Made by a program: the position numbers and the translations under genes
Part shown: in pieces, positions 1 through 6,636 of the stretch
Layout of the letters: every line of letters starts with the position of its first letter
Position numbering within the stretch: the first letter of the stretch is position 1
The notes under the pieces: generated by a model
Seen by the model: the letters and a program-made list of their open reading frames with translations, nothing else
The model's database searches: none
Told to the model about the DNA's origin: nothing
Assembly: GCA_012965455.1 (NCBI GenBank)
Contig: DTSG01000532.1
Location: forward strand, 1-7,163
DNA: 7,163 nucleotides
Direction of reading: 5' to 3'
Origin: Planctomycetaceae bacterium
GTDB taxonomy: Bacteria > Planctomycetota > Planctomycetia > Pirellulales > Pirellulaceae

Positions 1-221
1 ACGTGACGGGCGATTAGATTAACGTATTCTGCGCTTATCGTAATTTTCTCAGCGTCTTTCTTGGCATTGTCAGCGACAATCTTGGCTTGTTCCTTGGTTT
101 CGAGCGATTGGAACATGATCCCGACCGTAACCAATAACCCAAGGGAGGTTAAGACGGAGAGGATAAATGCGATGGTGAGAATTGTATTTTCGCCGTTGTT
201 TTGTCTTTTTCGCTGGACCAT
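1..221 (-). CDS. Partial membrane-anchored protein, unknown function (5' end only)
   Basis: The reverse strand reads open from an ATG at 221-219 to the left edge, giving 73 complete codons; the rest lies outside the window. The product starts MVQRKRQNNG, a positively charged head. Residues about 13-37 form one hydrophobic stretch (TILTIAFILSVL, then LGLLVTVGIMF), and the remainder is charged and likely helical (LETKEQAKIVADNAKKDAEK). This is the pattern of a signal-anchor protein with a cytoplasmic N-terminus and a coiled-coil-prone stalk outside the membrane. An in-frame stop 21 bases upstream makes this ATG the first possible start. No strong Shine-Dalgarno is seen. The gene is transcribed away from polA, so 222-706 is a divergent intergenic region. 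I do not recognise the family. A + strand frame over the same bases has no family signature and looks like a shadow. Confidence 0.6.
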   Translation of the reverse strand, partial: MVQRKRQNNGENTILTIAFILSVLTSLGLLVTVGIMFQSLETKEQAKIVADNAKKDAEKITISAEYVNLIARH

Positions 222-402
222 CGTGAACCTATTCTGTGTTCTCTAAAGGGGAACCACTAAGATTTAAAGTGTGAAAAAAGAAGTGTGAATTGTCTGGTGT
301 TTATTAAAACGCCCGACCCGTTTTCTGTGTATTGTTAATATCTACTATAAAGGATAGCGATTTCGATTACCTTTGAAATCGGTTAAATCCAAACAATGAT
401 TG

Positions 403-430
403 TCGACACGAGTATCGAAACAATTATTAT
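403..430 (+). promoter_or_regulatory. Candidate sigma70-type promoter for polA
   Basis: TCGACA at 403-408 matches the -35 consensus TTGACA at five of six positions. TATTAT at 425-430 matches TATAAT at five of six. The spacer is 16 bases. Transcription would begin near 437 and leave a leader of about 270 bases before ATG 707. Planctomycete promoters are less well defined than those of E. coli, and A/T-rich intergenic DNA yields such matches by chance. A second -10-like TATAAA at 346-351 has no convincing -35. Confidence 0.35.
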
Positions 431-535
431 GCTTCTTTCTGTATCGACTTTATAGCAGTATCGGTGTGCATTTCTGGGCATTAGACCCTATCTTTTACCT
501 AATCGTTACGATAGTTACCTTCTTCAGAGGGCAGG

Positions 536-579
536 TTTTGGTACTTTATGGTTAGTGAAATCAGCTAAACAGTACAAAA
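536..579 (+). other. Possible leader RNA hairpin upstream of polA
   Basis: The arm TTTTGGTACT (536-545) pairs with AGTACAAAA (571-579) over nine base pairs with one bulged G. Inside it, TTAG (552-555) pairs with CTAA (565-568) around a nine-base loop. The 3' arm ends on the first base of the ATG at 579-581, the start of the small frame described in the findings. No U-run follows, so it is not an intrinsic terminator. It could be chance pairing in A/T-rich sequence. Confidence 0.2.
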
Positions 580-696
580 TGAGTAGTTTTTGTTGCAGCG
601 AAGACAAAAATGCGTTTGCTAAGACGTGTAATAAGAGATCGAAGAAGTGTTGGGTGTCGTCGGAGTTCGGCCTTGGCAAGCATTTAAAAGCAAAGC

Positions 697-700
697 GGGA
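697..700 (+). promoter_or_regulatory. Shine-Dalgarno-like GGGA for polA start at 707
   Basis: GGGA lies six bases before ATG 707, an acceptable spacing. The alternative GTG at 647 has only AGAG nine bases upstream and GAAGAA directly against it. This, together with ATG over GTG, favours 707 as the polA start. Confidence 0.4.
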
Positions 701-706
701 AATGTA

Positions 707-3586
707 ATGGATGGAGTAGAAAAACAACAACAGTTATTTTCGGATATTGATGACACTTGTGCGGCGTCTGGGGAGTCCGTTGATGGGGACAGTACTGCAG
801 TTACAAAAGTTACCAAGCCGGCTGATGTCACTGAAGCTGGAGAAGTACAACAAGTCGAGCCGGTGGGTCCAGCTGCGAGTGACAGCGCGGAAGATGAAGT
901 TGTATATGTCATTGATTCGTTTTCGTTGATATATCAAGTGTTCTTTGGCATACCGTCAATGACAGGTCCGGCAGGTCAGCCGGTAAATGCCATTTTTGGA
1001 TTTGTCCGCGACATTGCTGATTTGCTGAAGCGAAAAACACCGACGCACATCATTGCGGTATTCGATGCTCCAGGAGATGTTTTTCGACACGCGTTGTACC
1101 CAGCGTACAAAGAGAACCGCGATCCGATGCCGGATGATTTACGGGCTCAGATACCACCGATCAAACTCATGCTTGAAGCAATGGGGATCAGGTGTCTAGA
1201 ACTAGTTGGCTTTGAAGCGGATGACATCATGGCAACGCTCGCTGAACAATCGGATGTACGTGGCAACAAGTGTTATCTAGTCACGAGCGACAAAGATTGT
1301 CGGCAGTTGTTGAGCGACAATGTACAGATGTATAACATTCGCAAAGACAGTTATTTTGATGCGGACGATTTACATAAAGTGTGGGGAGTTCGGCCTGATC
1401 AAGTGGTCGATTTCCAGTCATTGGTTGGTGATAGTGTTGATAATGTTCCAGGCGTCAATCAAATTGGCCCTAAGACGGCCACCACTTTGTTGCAGGAATT
1501 TGACACGTTAGAAGCTGTATTGGATAATGCGGAAACGGTTAAGGCGAAGAACCGACGTGAGAACTTAATGAATGGTCGAGAGGACGCGATGTTGAGTCGC
1601 AAGCTTGTGCGATTAGACCGCAACGTTCCCATCGAATTCGAATGGCTCTCGGCCGTCGTCAGCGATGTTGATGCAGAGCAAGTCGAAACATTGTGTGATG
1701 AATTTGGATTTCGCACTTTGCGAGAACGCTTGTTGTCTGCTCAAACTAAACCAACCGCTGCGGTTTGGGAAGTTGAATACGTGACCATCACGTCCTTGGG
1801 ACAATTGGAAAACGTATTGGGGGAAATCACCAGCGAGCACGTTCTGAGTATCGACACGGAAACGACGGGTTTGGATTCTCGCAGTGCGGATTTAGTCGGC
1901 TACTCGTTCGCTTGGGAAGTTGGTAAAGCGTATTATGTTCCTGTCCGCAGTATGGATGGAGACGTGCAGTTAGATGGCGCGGCGGTACGCGAATTGATGT
2001 GTGGTGTATTGGAAGACCCAACGATTCGCAAGGTTGGTCAGAATTTAAAATATGACATGGTCGTATTACGGAATCACGGTATCCAACTGGCTGGATTATT
2101 CGTTGATACGATGGTTGCCCATTATTTGATAGAGCCAGATCAGCGTAATCACAGCCTAGATTTTTTATCGGAGTGTTATCTGCAACATAAACCCGTCAGT
2201 TATGAGACGTTAGCTGGCAAAGGGAAGAAGCAGGTTACACTGGATCAAGTCCCGTTAGAAAAAGTGGCCTATTATGCAGCCGAAGATGCAGATATTCCAT
2301 TGCGACTCTATGAGACGTTAGTGCAGCAGTTGGAGGAAAAGGAATTGTTAACGCTGTTTCAAGAAGTTGAAATGCCTTTGATCGAAGTGTTAGCAGAATT
2401 GGAATATAACGGCATTTGTGTCAACGTCGAGTTATTGAAAACGATGAGTGTGCGATTTGCCGCTCGAATTGAAGAGCTCACCAGCGAAATTTTTGCGGCG
2501 GCTGAGCAAGAATTTAATATTGATTCGCCGAAACAGTTGAGCAAAGTGTTATTTGAGGACATGGGGTTGCCGGTTATCAAGAAGACGAAAACGGGCCTGA
2601 GCACCGACGCTGGCGTGTTGAACGAATTGACTCGGATGGGAGTTAGCGATTTACCACCATTGATTTTAGAATACCGACAAGTCACCAAATTGAAACGAAC
2701 TTATGTCGATGCTTTGCCAGAGATGCTAAATACAATTACTGGAAAAGTGCATTCGGCGTTTAAACAAGATGTTGCGGCGACAGGGCGGTTGAGTTCGACG
2801 GATCCCAACTTGCAAAATATTCCGATACGGACCGCAGAAGGCCGTGAAATTCGCTCGGCATTCATTCCCAGTGAAGAGGGATGGAAGTTGTTGGCGGCAG
2901 ACTATTCGCAAGTTGAATTGCGAGTGTTAGCGCATTTTTCCCAAGACGAAACATTGCAGCAAGCATTTATTGATGATGAGGATATACACTCCAATGTGGC
3001 GGCCGAGGTTTATGATGTGCCAGTTGATGAAGTTACAGTGGAGATGCGGAGGGGAGCCAAGGCGGTAAACTTTGGCGTGATTTATGGGCAATCTGCCTTT
3101 GGTTTGGCAAAAGCATTGGGGATTGAAAATAGCGCAGCGGCTGAGTTTATCGATTCTTATTTTCGGCAGTACCCTGGAGTCGAAGCGTTTATGTTGGATA
3201 CTCTGCGAGCAGCCCATCGTGATCGTCGAGTGAGTACGATTTTGGGAAGGCATCGTAACGTGGCTGACGTGCGAGACCCTGAGACGTTGAAAGACAAACG
3301 TCAGCGGAATCTAGCGGAACGGATAGCGATCAACACGGTGATTCAAGGATCGGCGGCAGATATTATCAAAGTGGCCATGATAGCTGTGCTTGACCGTCTG
3401 AAAACGGATGATTTTCAAGCTCGACTGTTGTTACAGATTCATGATGAGTTAGTGTTTGAGGTAGCGGCAGAGGAGGTCGAACGCCTGACGGCTATGGTAC
3501 GTGAGGAGATGATGTCTGCGGTGGTATTATCTGTGCCACTGAAAGTGGATATTTGTGTCGGTGATAATTGGGCTCAATGTAAATAA
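707..3586 (+). CDS. polA: DNA polymerase I (5'-3' exonuclease, 3'-5' proofreading exonuclease, polymerase)
   Basis: Pol I fills gaps, removes RNA primers from Okazaki fragments and works in excision repair. From ATG 707 it is 959 residues; from GTG 647 it is 979, and the residue numbers here use 979. Residues about 21-85 are an acidic, low-complexity tail not found in E. coli Pol I. The 5'-nuclease domain (about 86-375) keeps D90, D140, EADD 190-193, TSDKD 213-217 and the DNVPGV/GPKTA helix-hairpin-helix near 265-278. The 3'-5' exonuclease is intact: DTETTG with D403 and E405, NLKYD ending at D470, and YAAED with Y543 and D547. The polymerase domain has motif A DYSQVELR (D752), the O-helix with R801, K805, F809 and Y813, and motif C HDE 932-934. 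F809 matches E. coli F762, which disfavours dideoxynucleotides. Many bacterial Pol I proteins have lost proofreading, so a complete exonuclease site is informative. It probably has its own promoter, with a 317-base gap to coaE. The function is certain; the start is not. Confidence 0.96.
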   Translation: MDGVEKQQQLFSDIDDTCAASGESVDGDSTAVTKVTKPADVTEAGEVQQVEPVGPAASDSAEDEVVYVIDSFSLIYQVFFGIPSMTGPAGQPVNAIFGFVRDIADLLKRKTPTHIIAVFDAPGDVFRHALYPAYKENRDPMPDDLRAQIPPIKLMLEAMGIRCLELVGFEADDIMATLAEQSDVRGNKCYLVTSDKDCRQLLSDNVQMYNIRKDSYFDADDLHKVWGVRPDQVVDFQSLVGDSVDNVPGVNQIGPKTATTLLQEFDTLEAVLDNAETVKAKNRRENLMNGREDAMLSRKLVRLDRNVPIEFEWLSAVVSDVDAEQVETLCDEFGFRTLRERLLSAQTKPTAAVWEVEYVTITSLGQLENVLGEITSEHVLSIDTETTGLDSRSADLVGYSFAWEVGKAYYVPVRSMDGDVQLDGAAVRELMCGVLEDPTIRKVGQNLKYDMVVLRNHGIQLAGLFVDTMVAHYLIEPDQRNHSLDFLSECYLQHKPVSYETLAGKGKKQVTLDQVPLEKVAYYAAEDADIPLRLYETLVQQLEEKELLTLFQEVEMPLIEVLAELEYNGICVNVELLKTMSVRFAARIEELTSEIFAAAEQEFNIDSPKQLSKVLFEDMGLPVIKKTKTGLSTDAGVLNELTRMGVSDLPPLILEYRQVTKLKRTYVDALPEMLNTITGKVHSAFKQDVAATGRLSSTDPNLQNIPIRTAEGREIRSAFIPSEEGWKLLAADYSQVELRVLAHFSQDETLQQAFIDDEDIHSNVAAEVYDVPVDEVTVEMRRGAKAVNFGVIYGQSAFGLAKALGIENSAAAEFIDSYFRQYPGVEAFMLDTLRAAHRDRRVSTILGRHRNVADVRDPETLKDKRQRNLAERIAINTVIQGSAADIIKVAMIAVLDRLKTDDFQARLLLQIHDELVFEVAAEEVERLTAMVREEMMSAVVLSVPLKVDICVGDNWAQCK

Positions 3587-3659
3587 AGACCACGAACTGG
3601 CCAAAAGGATAACAAATATTCGTACTGAATAGTGTCTAGTTTAATGTCCGTGGTGCGTC

Positions 3660-3665
3660 TATAAT
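3660..3665 (+). promoter_or_regulatory. Candidate -10 box (TATAAT) for coaE-rho
   Basis: This is a perfect match to the -10 consensus, in the gap before coaE. No good -35 stands at 16-18 bases upstream: TAGTTT at 3637-3642 matches only two of six. If it is used, transcription would start near 3672 and the leader to ATG 3904 would be about 230 bases, including the C10 run. The assignment rests on one hexamer and its position. Confidence 0.25.
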
Positions 3666-3777
3666 AACGACCGTAGTATTCAAATTGGTTATTATTTCGA
3701 TTACTATCCCACATATTCCTTTTCTCTCAATGGCCGCAGCACACATTCCGCTGTGATTGCGTTCCGGCGAGAATTTT

Positions 3778-3787
3778 CCCCCCCCCC
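3778..3787. repeat. Homopolymer run of ten C
   Basis: Ten consecutive C follow TTTT and precede GTAAG, 116 bases before the coaE ATG. Runs of this length are prone to slippage in replication and to miscounting in sequencing. The run sits in non-coding DNA, so a change in length would not shift a reading frame. Confidence 0.9.
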
Positions 3788-3903
3788 GTAAGTATATTTC
3801 AAATTCCCTTTTCGATGCAGTGTTTTAGCAGCGACGTTGCTATGCGCTGACATTGATGTACCCCGTTGTTCGTGTCCAATTAAAAATTGGCACTAGACTT
3901 CCT

Positions 3904-4533
3904 ATGTCCTCACAAAAAACAACCCTTGTTGTAGGTCTTAGTGGCGGTATTGGTTCTGGTAAGAGTTTTGTTGCTGGTTTGTTGAAAGACTTGGGTGCAC
4001 AAGTGTTCGATGCAGATCGAGCGGGGCATGACGTATTATGCGCAGGGGAAATCAAGGAATTGTTGCGTCAACGATGGGGTAACCAAATTTTTGGCTCCAA
4101 CGGTGAGGTGGATCGGCAGGCAGTCGCTAGTATTGTTTTTGGATGTAATGATAATGCTGTGACGGAACTTCGGTTCTTACAATCGATTTCACATCCAAGA
4201 ATTCAACACGCATTAGAGAAGTTTATCGAGACGTTTCAAGTCGCTGGGAATTCGGACTCGATTGTTATCGACGCAGCGTTGTTGTTTGAAGCAGAGTGGG
4301 ATCAGTGTTGTGACAGAGTAATTTTTGTGGATTGTAGTGAGTCTGTTCGTCGGCAGCGTTGTCGAGAACGTGGTTGGTCTGACGAAGAAATAACTCAACG
4401 TCAAGCATCTCAACTCGAGCTACAAGAAAAACGACGTCGATCTGATCTAATCCTCGAAAATTCTGGGACAAGAGATAACACCCAAAAACAATTACAGGCA
4501 ATGTGGGCAGTGCTAACCGCAGCAGTGAATTAA
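3904..4533 (+). CDS. coaE: Dephospho-CoA kinase
   Basis: CoaE phosphorylates the 3'-hydroxyl of the ribose of dephospho-CoA with ATP, the last step of coenzyme A synthesis, in the cytoplasm. From ATG 3904 the protein has 209 residues, close to the usual 200 or so. It shows the P-loop GGIGSGKS (14-21), the substrate-side DAD (36-38), the conserved HP (97-98), LLFEAEWDQ (126-134), and the lid region with RQRCRERG (150-157). The C-terminal LILENSGT (182-189) corresponds to the family's D-x-I-x-N-x-G segment. The usual P before LL is A here (DAALLFE). I chose 3904 because it puts the P-loop close to the N-terminus as in the family. An earlier TTG 3853 or ATG 3856 would add 16-17 residues without family support. 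Neither start has a clear Shine-Dalgarno. It ends in tandem stops TAATAA, 4 bases before rho, so the two are probably co-transcribed and perhaps translationally coupled. Confidence 0.94.
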   Translation: MSSQKTTLVVGLSGGIGSGKSFVAGLLKDLGAQVFDADRAGHDVLCAGEIKELLRQRWGNQIFGSNGEVDRQAVASIVFGCNDNAVTELRFLQSISHPRIQHALEKFIETFQVAGNSDSIVIDAALLFEAEWDQCCDRVIFVDCSESVRRQRCRERGWSDEEITQRQASQLELQEKRRRSDLILENSGTRDNTQKQLQAMWAVLTAAVN

Positions 4534-4537
4534 TAAG

Positions 4538-6031
4538 ATGTCAGAAAAACAAAATCCCAATATTGATGATTCTCACGGAGACGAGCATGACGCAAGTGCT
4601 GCGAAAGCCGCAGATGCGCGAAGTTCGCAGCAGTTTCAAGACACTGATGGCGAATTTATTAACAATCGGCCGAGACCGGATACACTGTCGCTCGCTGAGC
4701 AAATCAGTCGCGAGTTAGACAAAGGCGAAAAAGTTGGCGATCAGTTGGTCAGCGATCCTAGCGAGCAGACGCGGCTGATTGAGCTGCAAAAAATGAGCAT
4801 GCCGGAGTTGTTAGAGGCAGCAGAAGCGGCGGAGATAGGTGATGTCGCTGGCGTCAAACGACAGGAACTAATCTTCCGCATCTTGAAGAACTTAGTCAAA
4901 ACCAGCGGGCTCATGTATGGCGAAGGGACTCTCGAGATTCTTCCCGATGGTTTTGGATTCTTGCGTAGCCCAGATTATCATTACTTGTCTTGTCCGGACG
5001 ATATTTACGTCTCACCCAGCCAAATCCGCCGTTTCAATTTACGAACGGGTGTTTCCGTAGCGGGGCAAATTCGTCCACCTAAGGAAAATGAACGGTATTT
5101 TGCATTGCTGCGAGTCGAAACGGTTAATCGAGTTGACCCGAGTGAAAATATTGCTCGAGTCCATTTTGATGATTTAACGCCATTGCATCCGTATCAACGG
5201 ATTGTGATGGAGCATGATTCTAGCGAAGTTTGTACTCGAATCGTCGATATGGTTACTCCAATTGGCTTTGGGCAACGCGGGTTGATTGTCAGTCCCCCGC
5301 GAGCTGGTAAGACGATTCTGTTGCAACAGATGGCGCGAGCGGTACTGAAGAACTACCCCAAAACGTATGTGATCATGTTGTTGATCGACGAGCGGCCTGA
5401 AGAAGTGACAGACATGGAACGTGAAGTTCGTGGCCCAAATTGCGAAGTGATAAGTTCGACTTTTGACGAATCACCTGCCCGACATGTTCATGTCTCTGAA
5501 ATGGTGATTGAAAAAGCGAAACGGATGGTTGAATGCGGTATGGACGTCGTGATTTTCATGGACTCGATTACTCGCTTGGCTCGAGTATGGAATACCGAAT
5601 GTGAACCAAGTGGCAAAATATTGTCTGGTGGACTCGATGCAAACGCATTGCAGAAACCAAAGAAGTTTTTTGGTTCAGCTCGTAAAGTCGAAGAGGGCGG
5701 TTCCTTAACGATTCTCGCAACTGCCTTAATTGATACCGGTAGTAAAATGGATGAAGTCATCTATGAGGAATTCAAGGGTACGGGTAATTTAGAGATCGTA
5801 TTGGATCGTCGCATTGTGGACCGGCGGATTTTCCCAGCGATTGATATTAATGCCAGCGGGACTCGACGCGAAGAAAATCTATTGGACCCAGAGGAATATA
5901 GACGCATTGCAATGACACGACGTGTTTTAGCGGACCAGAATGAAGTTGATGCCATAGAAATGCTCGTTAAAAAGGTAAGCGAAACAAAGTCCAATGCAGA
6001 ATTCCTAATGAGTGTTAATCCAGAGGCTTAG
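4538..6031 (+). CDS. rho: Transcription termination factor Rho
   Basis: Rho is a hexameric RNA-dependent ATPase and helicase that loads on untranslated RNA and removes it from RNA polymerase. The protein has 497 residues against 419 in E. coli. Most of the excess is an acidic, low-complexity N-terminal segment (about 1-75). A Rho N-terminal helical domain follows (about 83-120, MSMPELLEAAEAAEI). Then comes the primary RNA-binding cold-shock fold, with LEILPDGFGFLRS (132-144) and DDIYVSPSQIRRFNLRTG (154-171). The ATPase core has Walker A PPRAGKT (253-259), catalytic IDERPEE with E285, and Walker B VVIFMDS with D342. It also has the Q-loop region LSGGLDANAL (362-371), the R-loop region EEFKGTGN (410-417), and the arginine finger R443 in SGTRREE. 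All key residues are present, so it should be active. Four bases separate it from coaE, no promoter is visible between them, and no clear Shine-Dalgarno precedes its ATG. ribH follows after 55 bases. Confidence 0.97.
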   Translation: MSEKQNPNIDDSHGDEHDASAAKAADARSSQQFQDTDGEFINNRPRPDTLSLAEQISRELDKGEKVGDQLVSDPSEQTRLIELQKMSMPELLEAAEAAEIGDVAGVKRQELIFRILKNLVKTSGLMYGEGTLEILPDGFGFLRSPDYHYLSCPDDIYVSPSQIRRFNLRTGVSVAGQIRPPKENERYFALLRVETVNRVDPSENIARVHFDDLTPLHPYQRIVMEHDSSEVCTRIVDMVTPIGFGQRGLIVSPPRAGKTILLQQMARAVLKNYPKTYVIMLLIDERPEEVTDMEREVRGPNCEVISSTFDESPARHVHVSEMVIEKAKRMVECGMDVVIFMDSITRLARVWNTECEPSGKILSGGLDANALQKPKKFFGSARKVEEGGSLTILATALIDTGSKMDEVIYEEFKGTGNLEIVLDRRIVDRRIFPAIDINASGTRREENLLDPEEYRRIAMTRRVLADQNEVDAIEMLVKKVSETKSNAEFLMSVNPEA

Positions 6032-6075
6032 TGCATTTCATTGCGAACAGTACGAATCAGCGAAATCATAATAAA

Positions 6076-6080
6076 GAGAG
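6076..6080 (+). promoter_or_regulatory. Shine-Dalgarno (GAGAG) for ribH
   Basis: The purine run AAAGAGAG ends six bases before ATG 6087. It supports that start, which also agrees with the family's N-terminus. Confidence 0.5.
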
Positions 6081-6086
6081 ACAGCA

Positions 6087-6569
6087 ATGCCGACAATATT
6101 TGATGGAAAACGGGGAAGTGCAGATGGCCGATATGCCATTGTTGTTTCTCGATACAACGATTCCATCACACAACGATTGCTCGACGGTGCGTTAGATTCA
6201 TTGCAAGCTGCCGGAGTTGCTGATGATGATATCCAAGTTGCCTGGGTGCCGGGAGCGTGGGAATTATCGGTTGTTGCTGCTAGATTTGCTCGCTGTGAGA
6301 AAGTCGACGCGGTGATTTGCTTAGGAGCGGTCATCCAGGGTGAAACAACCCACGCCCAATATATCAACAGCCAAGTTGCCAGCAGCCTCGGAAAGTTATC
6401 CTTGCAGTACGAATTGCCAGTATTGTTTGGTTTATTGACGTGTGAAACGATGGAGCAGGCGATTCACCGAGCTGGCGGTAACTTAGGTAACAAAGGCGTG
6501 GAAACAGCTGAAGCTGCTGTTGAAATGGTAAATGTAATGCAAATGATTTCTGCTGAATTGACCGAGTGA
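6087..6569 (+). CDS. ribH: 6,7-dimethyl-8-ribityllumazine synthase (lumazine synthase)
   Basis: RibH condenses 5-amino-6-ribitylaminouracil with 3,4-dihydroxy-2-butanone 4-phosphate to form lumazine, which riboflavin synthase turns into riboflavin. The family forms pentamers or 60-subunit capsids in the cytoplasm. At 160 residues the length is normal. Visible motifs are SRYNDSIT (21-28) in the ribityl-binding region, VPGAWELS (54-61), and GAVIQGETTH (80-89) with the catalytic-site H89. PVLFGLLT (111-118) and HRAGGNLGNKG (127-137) follow, with R128 at the phosphate-binding position. Nothing essential is missing. No other riboflavin gene lies in the window; ribH next to nusB is a common pairing in bacteria, so this looks like conserved gene order, not a riboflavin operon. 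No FMN riboswitch-like leader could be placed in the 55-base gap before it. Confidence 0.96.
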   Translation: MPTIFDGKRGSADGRYAIVVSRYNDSITQRLLDGALDSLQAAGVADDDIQVAWVPGAWELSVVAARFARCEKVDAVICLGAVIQGETTHAQYINSQVASSLGKLSLQYELPVLFGLLTCETMEQAIHRAGGNLGNKGVETAEAAVEMVNVMQMISAELTE

Positions 6570-6624
6570 ATTTTCCCCTCCCACAATAACTAGTTCTACG
6601 AACGTAATAGGTGACCAGCTAATT

Positions 6625-6629
6625 AAAGG
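6625..6629 (+). promoter_or_regulatory. Shine-Dalgarno (AAAGG) for nusB
   Basis: AAAGG stands seven bases before GTG 6637. This is one of the clearest ribosome-binding sites in the window and decides the GTG start, since no ATG lies in a fitting position. Confidence 0.55.
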
Positions 6630-6636
6630 TATTAAT

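Larger units (their letters stand above)
222..706. other. Divergent intergenic region and polA leader
   Basis: This stretch of 485 bases separates the leftward membrane-protein gene from polA. It holds a candidate + strand promoter (403-430), three copies of GTATCG (412-417, 441-446, 458-463), and a possible hairpin (536-579). It also holds a 42-codon frame (579-707) and a 9-bp direct repeat AAGTGTGAA (267-275, 281-289). On the reverse strand that repeat reads TTCACACTT. A weak - strand promoter (TTCACA, 16 bases, TTAAAT) can be drawn through it for the leftward gene. No tRNA, riboswitch or recognisable ncRNA was seen. If polA starts at GTG 647 instead of ATG 707, the region is 60 bases shorter. 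Confidence 0.5.
3587..3903. other. Gap between polA and coaE: promoter-like and C-tract sequence
   Basis: No gene is supported in these 317 bases. They contain a perfect TATAAT (3660-3665), an 8-bp inverted repeat overlapping it (3661-3668 with 3688-3695), and a run of ten C (3778-3787). A second -10-like TATATT lies at 3793-3798. A weak 6-bp hairpin (3735-3755) has no U-run, so no intrinsic terminator for polA is visible. The coaE frame can be extended back to TTG 3853 or ATG 3856, but that added part has no family match. Confidence 0.5.

Noticed and set aside
61..246. + strand open frame of 61 codons
   Set aside because: It lies opposite the leftward membrane-protein frame, starts from a non-ATG codon and shows no family features; the reverse-strand frame, with a coherent membrane segment and helical stalk, explains the region better.
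296..313. Short hairpin GGTGTTT/AAAACGCC
   Set aside because: It has 7 pairs including a G-U and a four-base loop, with no adjacent U-run on either strand and no gene ending there.
358..381. Hairpin CGATTTC/GAAATCG upstream of polA
   Set aside because: The stem is 7 bp, extendable to 9 with a G-U pair, but no U-run follows and it lies upstream of the candidate promoter, so it is neither a terminator nor a leader structure that can be supported.
2359..3253. Long reverse-strand frames inside polA
   Set aside because: They are antisense shadows of a well-supported coding region, with compositions and sequences unlike any protein family I recognise.
3735..3755. Possible polA terminator hairpin CGCAGC/GCTGTG
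   Set aside because: It has only 6 pairs with one G-U and a nine-base loop, no U-run after it, and lies about 150 bases past the polA stop.
3853..3903. Upstream TTG/ATG start for coaE
   Set aside because: The extra 16-17 residues have no counterpart in the family, whose P-loop normally sits near the N-terminus, and no Shine-Dalgarno supports them.
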